DNA of 60,258 nt from NCBI GenBank assembly GCA_001931905.2, contig MSJI02000498.1:66012-126269 (forward strand). Direction: 5' to 3'. Of this stretch, positions 20,285 to 31,112 are shown piece by piece (positions within the stretch are counted from its first letter, which is position 1; every line of letters starts with the position of its first letter). The notes beneath the pieces are model-generated. The model was given only the letters and a program-made list of their open reading frames with translations, ran no database searches and was not told where the DNA came from. The DNA comes from Cladosporium sp. IMV 00045 (lineage: Eukaryota; Ascomycota; Dothideomycetes; Cladosporiales; Cladosporiaceae). The position numbers and the translations under genes are program-made.

Positions 20285-20595
20285 GGTGGATGTGTGGTTT
20301 GGTGGTTGTATATATCACTTCAAAGAAAAAGTCCAAGACAATGTCTGAACGAAAAAGCACTTTTTGCGAATATCCCAAACAAACCCTGAATTCTGATTGG
20401 CGGACCACAGTCGCAAAAAGCGGACAGTGCCTGACGTCGGACCAAGCCGTTGGCGCTGGGCAATTACAGGAAGAATGGATCGCAGTATTCTTTATCCAGT
20501 TCACTTGACACGGCAGCAAAGCCTTTTTTGCTGCTTTGCCACTCATGCTGCTCTGTCATTTGACCAACAACCACGACATCGCTCCGGACTGAAAT
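20285..20595. promoter_or_regulatory. Bidirectional promoter, alb1-like / ubp1-like
   Basis: A 311-bp divergent intergenic region. A GTATATATCAC stretch near 20308-20318 could act as a TATA element for the minus-strand gene. The motif CGCAAAAAG/CTTTTTGCG appears near 20361-20369 and 20412-20420 in opposite orientations. No known operator is identified. Confidence 0.35.
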
Positions 20596-22674
20596 ATGGA
20601 CCACCACTCGGAACTGGACGAGCTTATACAACGTCTACAATCGCCCGTGCCGACCACCTTTCCATCACTGCTTGCTTATGCGATCGGAGGTGTACTCTTC
20701 TTGCACCAAGTGCTGGTGTATCTCGACTACGCCATCCTTTCGCCTTTGGAGATCGCGTGGAACGTGATTGTCTACCTGACGCCTGCGCTTCTGGTTCTGG
20801 ACAAGGAGAGGCGGCAAGAGCTGCAGAGCCAGGAGACGACTTGGTCGCAAACGCACGCAGCAAAATCAGAGGCTGCCAGAAAAATGCTGGGCTTAGGAAG
20901 CAGGGCTGTTATGCAGCAAATGCCGGCGGGCGCAAACTTGGTGCGCAACATGGGCGCGGCGAAGGTCAAGCCAAAATCAGACGCGCCGCCGGGTCTGGGC
21001 AACTGGGACAACTCTTGCTACCAGAACTCGGTATTGCAAGGTTTGAGCGCGGTCGATTCTCTCAAGCCGTACTTGTCTGCCTTCTCTTCGCATGATTCAT
21101 TACCGAAAGACAGCACGTCTTCCGCTTTGCAGCAGATTGTGCAAAAGCTGAACAATGCAACCCACAACGGTTCGCATATCTGGACGCCGGCGAAACTCAA
21201 GAGCATGAGCAGTTGGCAGCAGCAGGATGCGCAGGAGTATTACAGCAAAATCGTGGATGATTTGGAGAAAGAAGCGAGCAAAGTCTTTGGCGCGGCGGCG
21301 GTCAAGCCTGGTTTGGAAGGTGCCGACAAGAAGAAGGGAGATCTTGCGGCTCAGATGGCTGCGCCGCCTTTCTCGATTCCATTGGAAGGACTGCTGGCAC
21401 AGAGAGTGGCTTGTACTCGTTGTGGGTTTTCGGAAGGCTTGTCGATGATCCCGTTCAACTGCCTTACGGTGCCCCTGGGGTCTGGTTACGAATACGATCT
21501 TTCTGAATGCCTCGACGAATACACGCACATCGAGGATATTTCTGAGGTGGAGTGCGCGAAATGCACTCTACTCAAGGCGAAGACCGATTTGAATAAGATG
21601 CTCTTACCGCCTATGCCAAATGAAGACAGCCCTTCATCGGAAGAGAAGAAGGCACCGCAACTACCACCTGAACTGCGCGAGAAGATTGCAGAACGTCTTG
21701 GAGCAGTCACCAAGGCACTGGACTCCGATGATTACAGCGACAAAACTCTCAAAGATGAATGTCAAATCTCTAAGAAAGCTCGCGTTTCAAGCACCAAAAC
21801 GAGACAAGCCGTTGTTGGCCGTGCGCCTCGAAGTCTAGTTGTTCATGTCAACAGGAGCGTCTTCGACGAAATGACAGGAGCACAGAAAAAGAACTATGCC
21901 GCAGTCAGATACCCTCAAGTGCTTGACCTTGGCAAATGGATGCTAGGCAGCAAGGAGTCAACAGACCAAGCAAGGTCGGCAGCAGACAAGGCGATTTCGG
22001 AAGCGTCGCAGTCGATGTTGGTCAACCGATCGGCACAAGACCAGTGCTTATACAGACTGAAGGCTGTCATTACACACTACGGACGACACGAGAATGGCCA
22101 CTACATTGCATACCGTCAACACCCACCGGCTGCATTCGCGGCGGAGGGCGAGAACGACAGCGAAGAAGCACCGGAGCCGGAAGATTCGCCGCTCGTCGAC
22201 AATGGAAAGCTACCGTGGTGGCGACTCAGTGATGAGGATGTGTCTGCGGTTCCCGATGAAGACGTCTTGAAGCAAGGCGGTGTGTTTATGTTGTTTTATG
22301 AAAGAGAAGACACGCCAGCCGTGGTGCCGACTGTTGATACTGAACAAACTCAACAAGCAGCTGCGCCAGCCAAGGCTCCTGTTGATGAGGCAGTAGAGAA
22401 AGAGGAGAAGCCTTCTGTGGTCGAAGCATCTAATAGCGAAGACGAGTCTAAAGATGCCACCAAGGCGACGAGCTCTTCGAATCACACTAGCGAAGCGTCT
22501 AACGGCACGACCACCGAGGAAGAATCAGAGGCGGATACGGAGGACCAGCCACAAGACGCTGTGAAACCAGTCCCCAAAGCAACAAGCCAGCCACCAATGC
22601 GCACTGCACGATCGAATTCTGCACAGAGCGATGCTGGCTTTCCCTCACCGCATAGGATAATCGCGGCGACTTAG
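20596..22674 (+). CDS. Ubiquitin-specific protease, Ubp1/USP30-like
   Basis: Single-exon C19 deubiquitinase, 692 aa. Two hydrophobic segments near the N-terminus (LLAYAIGGVLFLHQVLVYLDY, about 25-45, and IAWNVIVYLTPALLVL, about 53-68) suggest membrane anchoring, as for yeast Ubp1 and metazoan USP30. The Cys box is GLGNWDNSCYQNSVLQ with catalytic Cys141; Trp-Asp replaces the usual GN of GNTC. Zinc-knuckle pairs are CTRC (273/276) and CAKC (320/323). The His box is YGRHENGHYIAYRQ with catalytic His502, followed by WWRLSDEDV and a terminal FMLFYER. About 110 C-terminal residues are low-complexity, acidic and Ser/Thr-rich. The substrate is unknown; the yeast homologue acts at the ER and in the cytosol. 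Confidence 0.88.
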   Translation: MDHHSELDELIQRLQSPVPTTFPSLLAYAIGGVLFLHQVLVYLDYAILSPLEIAWNVIVYLTPALLVLDKERRQELQSQETTWSQTHAAKSEAARKMLGLGSRAVMQQMPAGANLVRNMGAAKVKPKSDAPPGLGNWDNSCYQNSVLQGLSAVDSLKPYLSAFSSHDSLPKDSTSSALQQIVQKLNNATHNGSHIWTPAKLKSMSSWQQQDAQEYYSKIVDDLEKEASKVFGAAAVKPGLEGADKKKGDLAAQMAAPPFSIPLEGLLAQRVACTRCGFSEGLSMIPFNCLTVPLGSGYEYDLSECLDEYTHIEDISEVECAKCTLLKAKTDLNKMLLPPMPNEDSPSSEEKKAPQLPPELREKIAERLGAVTKALDSDDYSDKTLKDECQISKKARVSSTKTRQAVVGRAPRSLVVHVNRSVFDEMTGAQKKNYAAVRYPQVLDLGKWMLGSKESTDQARSAADKAISEASQSMLVNRSAQDQCLYRLKAVITHYGRHENGHYIAYRQHPPAAFAAEGENDSEEAPEPEDSPLVDNGKLPWWRLSDEDVSAVPDEDVLKQGGVFMLFYEREDTPAVVPTVDTEQTQQAAAPAKAPVDEAVEKEEKPSVVEASNSEDESKDATKATSSSNHTSEASNGTTTEEESEADTEDQPQDAVKPVPKATSQPPMRTARSNSAQSDAGFPSPHRIIAAT

Positions 22675-23089
22675 TATCAGCGGATAACTTTGTAATATAA
22701 TGTTTTATGACTTCAAGCCGTCGCATTTTAGTACATTGATGATGCGCGTGGAGACAAAACCGTGGCAAACCTTGGTGGTTAGGCGAAAGGAGCCTCGGCA
22801 TTTGGGTCCAGTTTCCAAACGCCGACATCTTAAGCAAGTATCTCCGACACCACCAAAAATTGTACCCTTACGGTGCCCATATGGCCATGGAAACCATTCA
22901 CCCGACCGTGTGAGGCAATACGGCCTCGGAATCGGTAGATCTTTTGGTGGGTATAAGGTATGTTGATCTTCTTGATCGCTGATTCCCTCTTCGTAATCTG
23001 CCTCTCTTCCTTTGAATCTCTTGCATACCTGAGTACTGTGAACATCTCCCAGACAGATTACTACACAACCAGAAGCAACACACTTCACA
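22675..23089. other. Intergenic region upstream of the hydroxyacid dehydrogenase
   Basis: Tandem spacer holding the 3' end of the ubiquitin protease and the promoter of the dehydrogenase. No conserved coding potential or RNA gene is seen. Confidence 0.35.
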
Positions 23090-24182
23090 ATGGGAAAGCC
23101 AATTCTCTTACACTGCGGCGACGACATCAAGTGGAACCATGAGCTTTACAACAAACTCTCCAGCACTTTCGACATCAAGCGAAGCTATTCCATGAACCGA
23201 GAGGAATTCAAACAGGCACTGAAAGACAAGAAGTTCGGTGACTTTGTTGCGATCTACCGTCCGTTTTGGAATACTGGAGGGGAGATGAGTCCTTGGAACC
23301 AAGAGCTCATGTGAGTATACCCTTTCTCGAAGTGTACAGACCAACTACTGACATGACCATAGCGACCTCCTTCCCCAATCCTGCAGAATCTACGCCTCAG
23401 CCGGTGCCGGCTTCGACTGGGTGGACACCAAAGCCCTCGCAAAGCGCGGTGTCATCTACTGCAACGCCGGCGCGGCTTGCACAGAGTCCGTGGCGGACGC
23501 CGCCATCTGGCTGATTCTCTCGACTTTCCGCGCTTTCACATGGTCGCACACCGCGGCGAGGAGTTGCGATCCTGCTAGATTCTCCGACGCTCAGAAGAAC
23601 ATTGCGGCCAACACTTTCAATCCGAATGGACACAGTCTGGGAATCATTGGGTTGGGCAAGATTGGATTCCGTATCGCGCAGAAGGCACATCAGAGCTTTG
23701 GCATGAGTATCGTTTATAATGATATTCGCCAGTTGCCGGCGAGTGTAGAGAAGGAGATCGAGGCGAAGTACTACCAGAATTTGGATGATATGCTGGCAGT
23801 TGCGGACTGTGTCCTGGTCGCAACGCCTTTCGGTGGCGAGGCCGTGTTGAATGCCGAGAAGATCGGGAAGATGAAGAGAGGTTCACGGCTGATCAACATC
23901 GCGAGAGGCAAGCTCATTGACGAAGAGGCTCTTGTTCAAGCGCTGGAGAGTGGCCATCTCGGCGCCGCGGGTTTGGATGTACACTTCAACGAGCCGACTG
24001 TGAACAAGAAGATTGCGAGCATGAGGAATGTCGAGATGCTCAGTCACACTGCCGGCGCCAGTGTTGATAGCCATGTGGGATTTGAGCGTCTGGGTATGGA
24101 GAATATCCTGGGATTCTTTGAGACTTGCAAGGCGGTGACGCCTGTCAACTTGCATTTGTTTGATTCTCAGGCGAAGCTTTAG
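23090..24182 (+). CDS. D-isomer specific 2-hydroxyacid dehydrogenase
   Basis: NAD(P)-dependent reductase of the glyoxylate/hydroxypyruvate type, 346 aa; exons 23090-23310 and 23363-24182, intron GTGAGT..ATAG in phase 2. The fold is readable: N-terminal substrate lid, SAGAGFDWVD, hinge TESVADAAIWLILSTFR, Rossmann motif GLGKIG (LGIIGLGKIGFRIAQKAH), the catalytic Arg in NIARGKLIDE, the catalytic Glu in HFNEP, and the catalytic His in LSHTAGA. The last is a variant of the usual PHxG motif. The pattern fits enzymes reducing 2-keto acids such as glyoxylate, hydroxypyruvate or branched keto acids. No organelle signal is evident. Confidence 0.9.
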
Positions 24183-24256
24183 ACACCTTTACCATCTGAA
24201 ACGATGGCTGCATTTTAGCGAAATCAATATTCCATGAAAGTACAAGACATTGCGAA

Positions 24257-24694
24257 TCAACGCTGTCCAAAGCTACCACCCGGCGGCTCTCCTTCGTAGG
24301 CTTCGACGCCGTCCGGTATGTCAATGACGGCTGACTTGGTCCATATATGTTTTGCACCCCGCATCATCTCTTTCGTAATACCGTCCAGACAGCCTGACTT
24401 GACGCTGACGAAACGAGCCGGCGTACCGTCTTCCGAAACCGATTGGTGCATCAACCTTGCTCCACACCTCGTGCAGAAGTACCCGACAGTTTGGCCATTG
24501 GAGTTCGGTCGCGAATACGTGGCAATCGCACCGGGGAAAGGCGCTGTGATCTCGAAGGATGGGAATACCGCCGTCATGCCATACGTCGACGAGCTTTGGT
24601 GGCGACACTCTGTGCAATGGCAAATGAGAAGTTCTTGTGGTTCGGCCAGAGGTGTTTTGAAAGTGATTTGTCCACACTGACAATGTCCGTCCAT
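24257..24694 (-). CDS. GFA (CENP-V/GFA) domain zinc protein
   Basis: Small intronless protein of 145 aa, starting at ATG 24694 (MDGHCQCGQITF); the frame runs four codons further upstream only with a TTG. Two zinc sites of the GFA fold are complete: CQCG plus CHCTECR near the N-terminus, and CTRCGARL around residue 75. The family is named after a bacterial glutathione-dependent formaldehyde-activating enzyme, but many fungal members have no known reaction, so a carbon-sulfur lyase or glutathione-adduct role is only an inference. It lies tail-to-tail with the hydroxyacid dehydrogenase, 74 bp away. Confidence 0.88.
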   Translation of the reverse strand: MDGHCQCGQITFKTPLAEPQELLICHCTECRHQSSSTYGMTAVFPSFEITAPFPGAIATYSRPNSNGQTVGYFCTRCGARLMHQSVSEDGTPARFVSVKSGCLDGITKEMMRGAKHIWTKSAVIDIPDGVEAYEGEPPGGSFGQR

Positions 24695-25231
24695 GATGAT
24701 GACCAATGCTTAGGCGATGTTGGGGAAGAAGCCTAGATCCACATACTCTATGCTTTTAATATCGAGTTACCTGCAAAATCAGGGCACCTAAGAGTCTCCT
24801 GACCCTGGTCGAGCTTGGAGTGCCGCGATGCCAATCACCCCGCGTCTGCTGACAACACCTCATCCAAACACAACAAATGCCATGTACTGCAGCCCGCCGA
24901 GCTGAACGAGAGCTTCCAGAACCATGGCTGTACGATGATTGAGTACCTCAATTTCCAAGATTGGACAGGCATCGTGACATGGTGCACGCATCTTGCGCAT
25001 AGCCCCGCCGCATGGCGTTGTTGAACTCCCCTTGCCTCGTCTCACAACCCGCTGTCCCGGAATCGAATGGGAAAGGGCATTCTGCTCGTACAGCTCGCCA
25101 CTGCTGCAGCCATGTCTCCTGACCACAGAGGTCTATCTTCGAGAGAGTCCCTCCCGATTCTCTCCAAAGACCGTCCATCATCTACTTGTACAAGCTCGCA
25201 GAGACCCTCCCCATAGCAGACGCCTTATACC
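24695..25231. other. Divergent intergenic region, GFA gene / SDR gene
   Basis: Should carry the promoters of both genes. No ORF with family character and no notable repeat was seen. Confidence 0.35.
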
Positions 25232-26549
25232 ATGCTGCGACCAGTTGCGACTAGGCTGCCTACTTTGGCTCTTGCTGCAGGTTTCCCCACCGGGCCCAGC
25301 CTCCGGCACATCAACCGATTGGCGTGGTCGTCTGCTTGCATTGCTAGCACTTGCACCAACACGTTTACTACAACTTCATCTGTGAATCCGTGGGAATCGT
25401 TTCATGCGGCGAATCAAACCAGCGCGAAGACTGGTTCTGGCTTGTCGTCTGTTCCGACTAGTCAGGTCGTCGACAAGAATGCTAGAAGCATCTCTGCAAT
25501 CGCGCAACGGCTGCCGTCTGAGAAGGAGACAAAGAAAACCTCGCATCGCTTCCGCGAGTTTGAGGCACGTCTTTTCGAACGTCTATTCTGGTGCAAAATG
25601 CACTGACACTTTTCTTCCAGCTCGACAATCGCGTTTTCATTGTCACAGGTGGCGCCAGAGGGCTTGGATTGACCCTTGCCGAGGCCCTTGTCGAGGCGGG
25701 TGGGCACGGTACGAACCTATCTCTCAACCATTTGTGTAGACCAGACTGTTGACAAGATCCCAGTGTATTGTGTCGACCGCCTGCCAGAGCCCGCTCATGA
25801 ATACTACGAAACCAAACAACGGGTCGGCCAGTTTGGAGGCTCTATTCATTACCGCCAAGTTGATGTCCAAGATGCAGCAGGCCTCGATGCTTCTGTTGGC
25901 GAGATTGCTGCACAGCATCAGCGTCTGGATGGCCTCATCGCAGCTGCCGGGGTGCAATTTGTTTCCCCGGCCCTGGAGTATCCACCAGACAAGATCACTG
26001 AGGTAATACCTCTCCGAATCCTCAATTCAAGCGATGCTGATCACCACAGATGATGAACATCAACTTCAGAGGCGTGTACCTGTCCGCCGTGAGCTGCTGT
26101 CGCCATATGCTCAAGTACAACTGTGTTGGCTCAATTGTCCTTGTAGGCTCCATGAGCGGCTTCATCGCAAACAAAGGCCTGCGTACGAGCGTTTACAACT
26201 CGTCAAAGGCTGCTGTCGTCCAGCTAGGTCGCAGTCTGGCGATGGAATGGAGCAAGATTGTCGACGGTAAAGCCATTCGGGTCAACGTCCTCTGCCCGGG
26301 AAACATCATGACACCAGTAAGTCCATACTTTGGTCGTGCTATGGCCAACACTAACCCCTCGCGTAGATGGTGAGGAAGAACTTTGAAGACGAGCCACACC
26401 TGAAAGCGTTGTGGGAGAGCGAGAACATGATGGGCCGTTTGTCGACTCCAGAGGAGTATCGCGGGGCTGCACTGTTCATGTTAAGCGATGCGTCTTCGTT
26501 TATGACCGGGTCATCGCTCGTTATTGACGGCGGATATACCGCATGGTAG
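25232..26549 (+). CDS. Short-chain dehydrogenase/reductase with N-terminal extension and a GC-AG intron
   Basis: Predicted 369 aa from five exons: 25232-25564, 25621-25708, 25764-26002, 26050-26316 and 26367-26549. Frame continuity requires intron 1 (25565-25620) to use a GC donor (GCACGT) with acceptor TTCCAG; no GT in the right phase is available. The classical SDR core starts right after it: VFIVTGGARGLGL (TGxxxGxG), VDVQD, an AAAG in place of NNAG, the catalytic Ser in LVGSMSGF, YNSSK (YxxxK), and PGNIMTP. The core resembles fungal D-arabinitol/sorbose-type reductases. The first ~110 residues are Ser/Thr-rich with a basic start (MLRPVATRLPTLALAAGF), which may be a mitochondrial presequence. 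Confidence 0.85.
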
Positions 26550-27197
26550 ACTGAATGGCGTGATCGGTGAGTGCGATCGGTTCCACGATATTGTTTCTTG
26601 TTTCTTTATTAAGCGCTCAGAATTTCTTTTGGCATGACCTTCCTCTTCCAGCGAGCCAAGCGATGGTGTAGCAAGTCTCGAAGTCATTCGATATTCTGAA
26701 CGTATTTCGGTTTCTTCCACTGCCATGGCTGTATCAAGTGGGTCCTCTCGCAACAAAGTTCAGCCCAGACGTTCGACACCGATTTTATGGGCAAGTCAAA
26801 TTCTTTACTCAATTGCATCAGTTTAGATGCGTACTTTTGAGCATACCCAAGCACGAGGCATACCAGTCATCCAAGTCGGAAAATTCTGTGCGATTGCGTG
26901 CTTGAAGCGGATCTGACGAACGATCCTTGGTATCCCAACCTAAGGAAAATAGGATCCTTGAACCGCTCGGCTCCCAGAGGCGACAGAGTCGCTATACCGT
27001 ATCTGACTCACCCGTGAAGAGTGGTTGGGCCACATGGACAAGTTTTCTCGTAATTCCACCGTTGACGCGATGCTTAGCCTGTCTGATGAGACCAGGTCGA
27101 GACCTCCCTTTCACTTGCTCAGGTAGAGTGAGCTTGTAAAGAGGTATACTCTTATATATACGTTCCGGCCCTTTGCGCTGGTGTCGATCTTTTCTAG
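26550..27197. promoter_or_regulatory. Upstream region of the Mup1-like permease with TATA box at 27153-27160
   Basis: A TATATATA stretch at 27153-27160 lies 38 nt before the permease ATG at 27198, so the 5' leader may be very short or translation may start at the second ATG (27231). The rest of the 650 bp shows no gene. Confidence 0.45.
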
Positions 27198-28948
27198 ATG
27201 TCGTACGGCACTTTCTTACAGTCTGCTAATATGGCTGCTCACGACGAACCCAAGGCGGCTAGCTCGACTGTCGTGTCTGACTTTGAAAGCCGCAAGTATG
27301 GTGATGTTCCTGGTTAGTTGGCTACAGTGATCACATATCGAACGCATCGACTGACTTTGAGCTACAGTGGAAGAAGGTGAACATGCCAAAGCCTCTATCG
27401 ACAAGCGCCAGATCGGTGTTGTGTCCGCTTCGTTTTTGATTTTCAATCGCATGGTCGGAACCGGTATCTTCGCGACTCCTAGCGGTATCTTGGCGCTTTC
27501 TGGCAGCGTTGGTCTAGCTCTGTTCCTCTGGGTTGCTGGTAGTATTATTGCCGCAGCTGGTATGGCCGTCTATCTCGAGTTCGGCACCGGAATTCCCAAG
27601 AACGGTGGCGAGAAGAACTACCTGGAATACGTCTTCAAGAGGCCACGATTCCTTGCTACTGGCCTTTACACAGGTTACGTGGTTCTTCTGGGTTGGGCTG
27701 GATCGAATTCTGTCGTCTTTGGAGAATACATTCTGCACGCTGCCAATGTTGAAGTTGACCGCTGGAACCAGCGTGGCGTCGGTCTTGCCTGTATCACCGC
27801 TGCCTTTCTCATTCACGGTTTCGCTCTGAAATGGGGTCTTCGCCTGCAGAACTTGCTTGGATTCATCAAGCTCGCGATTCTTCTGATCATCGTGATCGCA
27901 GGATGGGCCGCGTTGGGGGGCGCCATCAAAGTCGAGAACCCTCACAACTTCGACAACGCTTTTGAGGGAACGACTGGCAGTGCCTACGGCGTCGTCACCG
28001 CGATCTACAACGTCATCTGGTCATACATCGGCTACAGCAACGCCAACTATGCTCTGGCGGAGACGAAGAACCCCGTCAAGACACTCAAGCTCGCCGCCCC
28101 TTTGGCTCTTGGTAGCATCGCAATCCTTTACATGCTTGCAAACGTTGCTTACTTCGCTGCCGTTCCTAAAGACGAGATCCTCTCTTCTGGTCGCATTCTC
28201 GCCGCTTCGTTCTTCCGCAACGTCATGGGCGAGAAGGCTGAGCGTGCCCTCTCTGTTTTCGTCGCTCTCTCTGCTTTCGGCAACGTCTTGAGTGTCATTT
28301 TCTCACAGGGCAGAATCGTGCAAGAACTCGGCCGTGAAGGCATTCTTCCTTTCTCTCGCTTCTGGGCCAGCAACAGGCCCTTCAACGCTCCCTTGGCTGG
28401 TCTGTTCGAGCACTGGATTGTTTCCGTCATCATCATGCTTGCACCACCTCCTGGAGATGCTTACAACTTTATCTTGAAGTAAGTAGAGCCCTCAAATGAA
28501 GACACTCCTCGTTTTCGATTCGACATAGCTAACATTCACACAGCGTCATCTCGTACCCTCTGGCTCGATCGTTAACACCTTCGTCGCCTTCGGCCTCATC
28601 TGGCTCTACACCCACCGCGACCAGTACGGCTGGAACCCTCCGTTCCGCGCCACTCTGCCCGTCGCGATCTTCTTCTTCCTCAGCAACATCTACCTCGTGG
28701 TCGCACCTTTCGTGCCCCCAACAGACGGCAATGCAGTCTACGAATCCCTGCCCTACTACCTGCACTGCGTTGTCGGCTGGGGTATCATCGCCGGCGGTGG
28801 TGTTTACTGGGTTTTCTGGGCCGTCATCTTGCCCAAGCTTGGCCGCTACGAGCTCGTTAGAGAGACTTCGTACGACGAGATTGATGGCTGGGAGAGAAGC
28901 CATTTCGTGCGCCGGCCGTTGGGCTCCGGCACGGACGTGCGCTTTTAG
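27198..28948 (+). CDS. Mup1-like amino acid (methionine) permease, frame broken near 28560
   Basis: APC-superfamily LAT-type permease; exons 27198-27312, 27368-28478 and 28544-28948. Signatures of the Mup1 group are clear: FNRMVGTGIFATPSGIL in TM1, YLEFGTGIPKNGGEKNYLEY, WSYIGYSNANYALAETKNP in TM6, and FGNVLSVIFSQGRIVQELGREG. The third exon starts with VISYPL in the frame set by the phase-2 intron, but the conserved continuation SIVNTFVAFGLIWLY is in the next frame, so one base is missing around 28556-28563 (GG where GGG would be expected). No alternative GT..AG pair restores the frame. Downstream sequence is well preserved to the stop at 28946-28948. Intact length would be about 543 aa. Either a recent mutation or an assembly error. 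Confidence 0.8.
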
Positions 28949-29435
28949 ATGGGGCGTTTCTCTGGCATCTTTATTGCATTCAACATGACGAGACTTACGA
29001 CTTGACTGATAAATATTGCTTCTTAAACATAATCTAATGTCATTCACTACCTACCTCCCTTCTGATATGATTTCAACCTCTCTCGATGACACTTCGGACT
29101 CTGAAAGATTTGTGTCAAACCAATACATCTCGTGTGTCCTGCTATCGAGTCTCCGCATCTCCGAGTCTCTAAATTCCCTCTTCTCCTGTAAGAAAGGGCT
29201 CAGGCAACTTTGGCATCATGAGGAACGACATAAAACCCGCTCTAAGTTAGTAAGATATGAATTACTGAGATCACAATGCCGAGAGGATAAGAATGATGGC
29301 ATGTCCTCCCTGGAATCCTAAGCAGTCCGGTCATATGTACATAGCTGGTAATATGATACAGCCATCTATAGGGGCATCTTACAGACGTCCTATCTCAACC
29401 CTAGTATGGCACCCCATGGGATATCTTCCTTCTTT
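28949..29435. other. Convergent intergenic region
   Basis: Between the 3' ends of the permease (+) and mic19 (-). Nothing else is supported. Confidence 0.35.
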
Positions 29436-30159
29436 TTACCGTCCAGCCCTCTGCACAAAAGCCTTCTCCATCTTGCCAACCTCAGCCTTGAACTGCTCAA
29501 CCTCCTCCCAGCAGTCCAGGGGCCTGCGGTCGTTCTTCCTCAGGCAGTTCCTGACGGTCTCACGCGCCTTCTCGACCTCAGGCGAGGTCTTCTCGATCTG
29601 CTTGCGCGACTCGAGCTTGGCCTTCAAATCCATGATTTCCTGCTGCACGCTGGCGTGGCTGCGGCCGGAGTCGGTTTTAGGTGCTGCTGCGGCGGCGGGC
29701 TTGCCGGCGCTGTGGTCTTGGTAGAAAGGAGAGCTGAGGTGGTACGCGAGCGAGTGCGGGTTGTGCGCGGGGTCCTCTGCTGGAGGCGCTTCGGGAGAGG
29801 AGGCCTGGAGGTTTGTGGTGAGGGATGCGGTGAGGTCGGAGAGTTTCTGGGCGCCGGCGTCGCGGATGCGCGTGAGCTCCTCGTTAACGCGCGACTGGAC
29901 CTGAAGTTCGACGGTTTGGGCACGAGTGCTGTCGGTCTGCGGGAGACTCGTCAATGGGTATTCTTGCGTTTGGTATCGCGGTTTGTAGTGGTTAAAAGTA
30001 CCTCAGGATTTGACTGGAGCGAATCGATCAAGCTCTGGCTGAAGCGCACAGGGCTGTCTCTGCTTGAATGTTAGCTGGAGGGATCCAATGGCTTTCGCGT
30101 GGAGACATGACATACGCGTTGAATACGTGCTGTTCGGGCTTGGAACCGCCGTTACCCAT
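29436..30159 (-). CDS. mic19: MICOS complex subunit Mic19
   Basis: Predicted 201-aa mitochondrial intermembrane-space protein with three exons (30116-30159, 30002-30062, 29436-29936). The start MGNGGSKPEQHVFN is diagnostic: Gly2 is a myristoylation site, as in CHCHD3/Mic19 proteins. Exon 2 gives SPVRFSQSLIDSLQSNPE, followed by TDSTRAQTVELQVQSRVNEE, then a low-complexity linker and a coiled coil (SVQQEIMDLKAKLESRKQIE). The C-terminus holds a twin-Cys motif, CLRKNDRRPLDC (Cx10C), followed by a helix. Mic19 links Mic60 to the rest of MICOS at crista junctions. It is divergent from the acetyltransferase gene across 197 bp. Confidence 0.92.
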
Positions 30160-30356
30160 TTCAACGATTGGTATTGCTTTCAAGACCGTGACGCTGCTGC
30201 TTGAAGCCGGGCGAGCACGGAGTTGAAGTCGACAAGCCCATTCTGCCGAGCCATCCCCACCAATCACGTCGTCGTGCAGCTGGCGTAACAACCCGCTGCC
30301 TTCTCGACTTCATCCCTCCTTCAACACGACCAGTACAATGATGCCGGAAATTGGAG

Positions 30357-31112
30357 ATGCCGCAGTCCTCGCTCATGACATGGCTGGGCAAGCCTGCCGT
30401 TGTCAAAGAGTCTCCATCAAAATCTACAGCAGCAACGAAACCTGAGGCTAAGGAAACGCATCCAGCGCCACATACAAACGAGGCTGGATCTGAGCAAAGT
30501 CGCAATGACAATCTGGAGAGCTCCGCGAAGTCATTCCTGAGAGGCTCCAAGCCACCTCTACCACCAAATGTAGAAATACGCGGTCCCACCAAAGAAGACA
30601 TGCCGGCATTCAAGCAGCTCAACAGTCTCTTACTACCCATCCCATACCCGGAGAGTTTCTACAAGGAAATCCTGGCAGAGGAGGTAGACCGCAGCATCAC
30701 ACTCATGGCATTCTGGCACGACTCTCCAGCAAATATTGGGAAATTCAAAGGCCGGTTAGTCGGCGCAATCAGATGCCGGCTCTTCGCTAAGCCTCCTGGA
30801 AACTCCTCGTCGAGGGCAAGGAAAGAAGGCCCCATGCTCTATCTCTCAACACTGGTTCTACTTTCACCTTATAGAGGGCACGGTATTGCAGCTCATATGT
30901 TGGACAACTTGATCCGGACTGCTGTGGATGACTATGAGATCACCAGTGTTGGAGCTCACGTGTGGACTGCCAATGAGGAAGGGCTAGAGTGGTATCGGAA
31001 ACGAGGATTCAGGGAGGTCAACAGAGAGACTGGGTACTATCGACGGCTGAATCCAACTGATGCTGTAGTCATGTTGAGAGATGTAGGGGTGATGGATCTA
31101 GCTGGGAATTGA
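30357..31112 (+). CDS. GNAT N-acetyltransferase, Naa50-like
   Basis: Intronless, 251 aa from ATG 30357 (MPQSSLMTWLGKPAVV); the frame runs slightly upstream only with a TTG. About 80 disordered residues precede the GNAT core. The core resembles Naa50/San: LPIPYPESFYKEIL at the N-terminal substrate side, beta-4 LYLSTLVLLSPYRGHGIAAH with the acetyl-CoA loop (Q/RxxGxG/A, here RGHGIA), and HVWTANEEGLEWYRKRGFRE near the end. Naa50 acetylates N-termini (Met-hydrophobic) and lysines and associates with NatA. The long N-terminal extension is not part of the animal enzyme. A different GNAT specificity is possible. Confidence 0.8.
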   Translation: MPQSSLMTWLGKPAVVKESPSKSTAATKPEAKETHPAPHTNEAGSEQSRNDNLESSAKSFLRGSKPPLPPNVEIRGPTKEDMPAFKQLNSLLLPIPYPESFYKEILAEEVDRSITLMAFWHDSPANIGKFKGRLVGAIRCRLFAKPPGNSSSRARKEGPMLYLSTLVLLSPYRGHGIAAHMLDNLIRTAVDDYEITSVGAHVWTANEEGLEWYRKRGFREVNRETGYYRRLNPTDAVVMLRDVGVMDLAGN

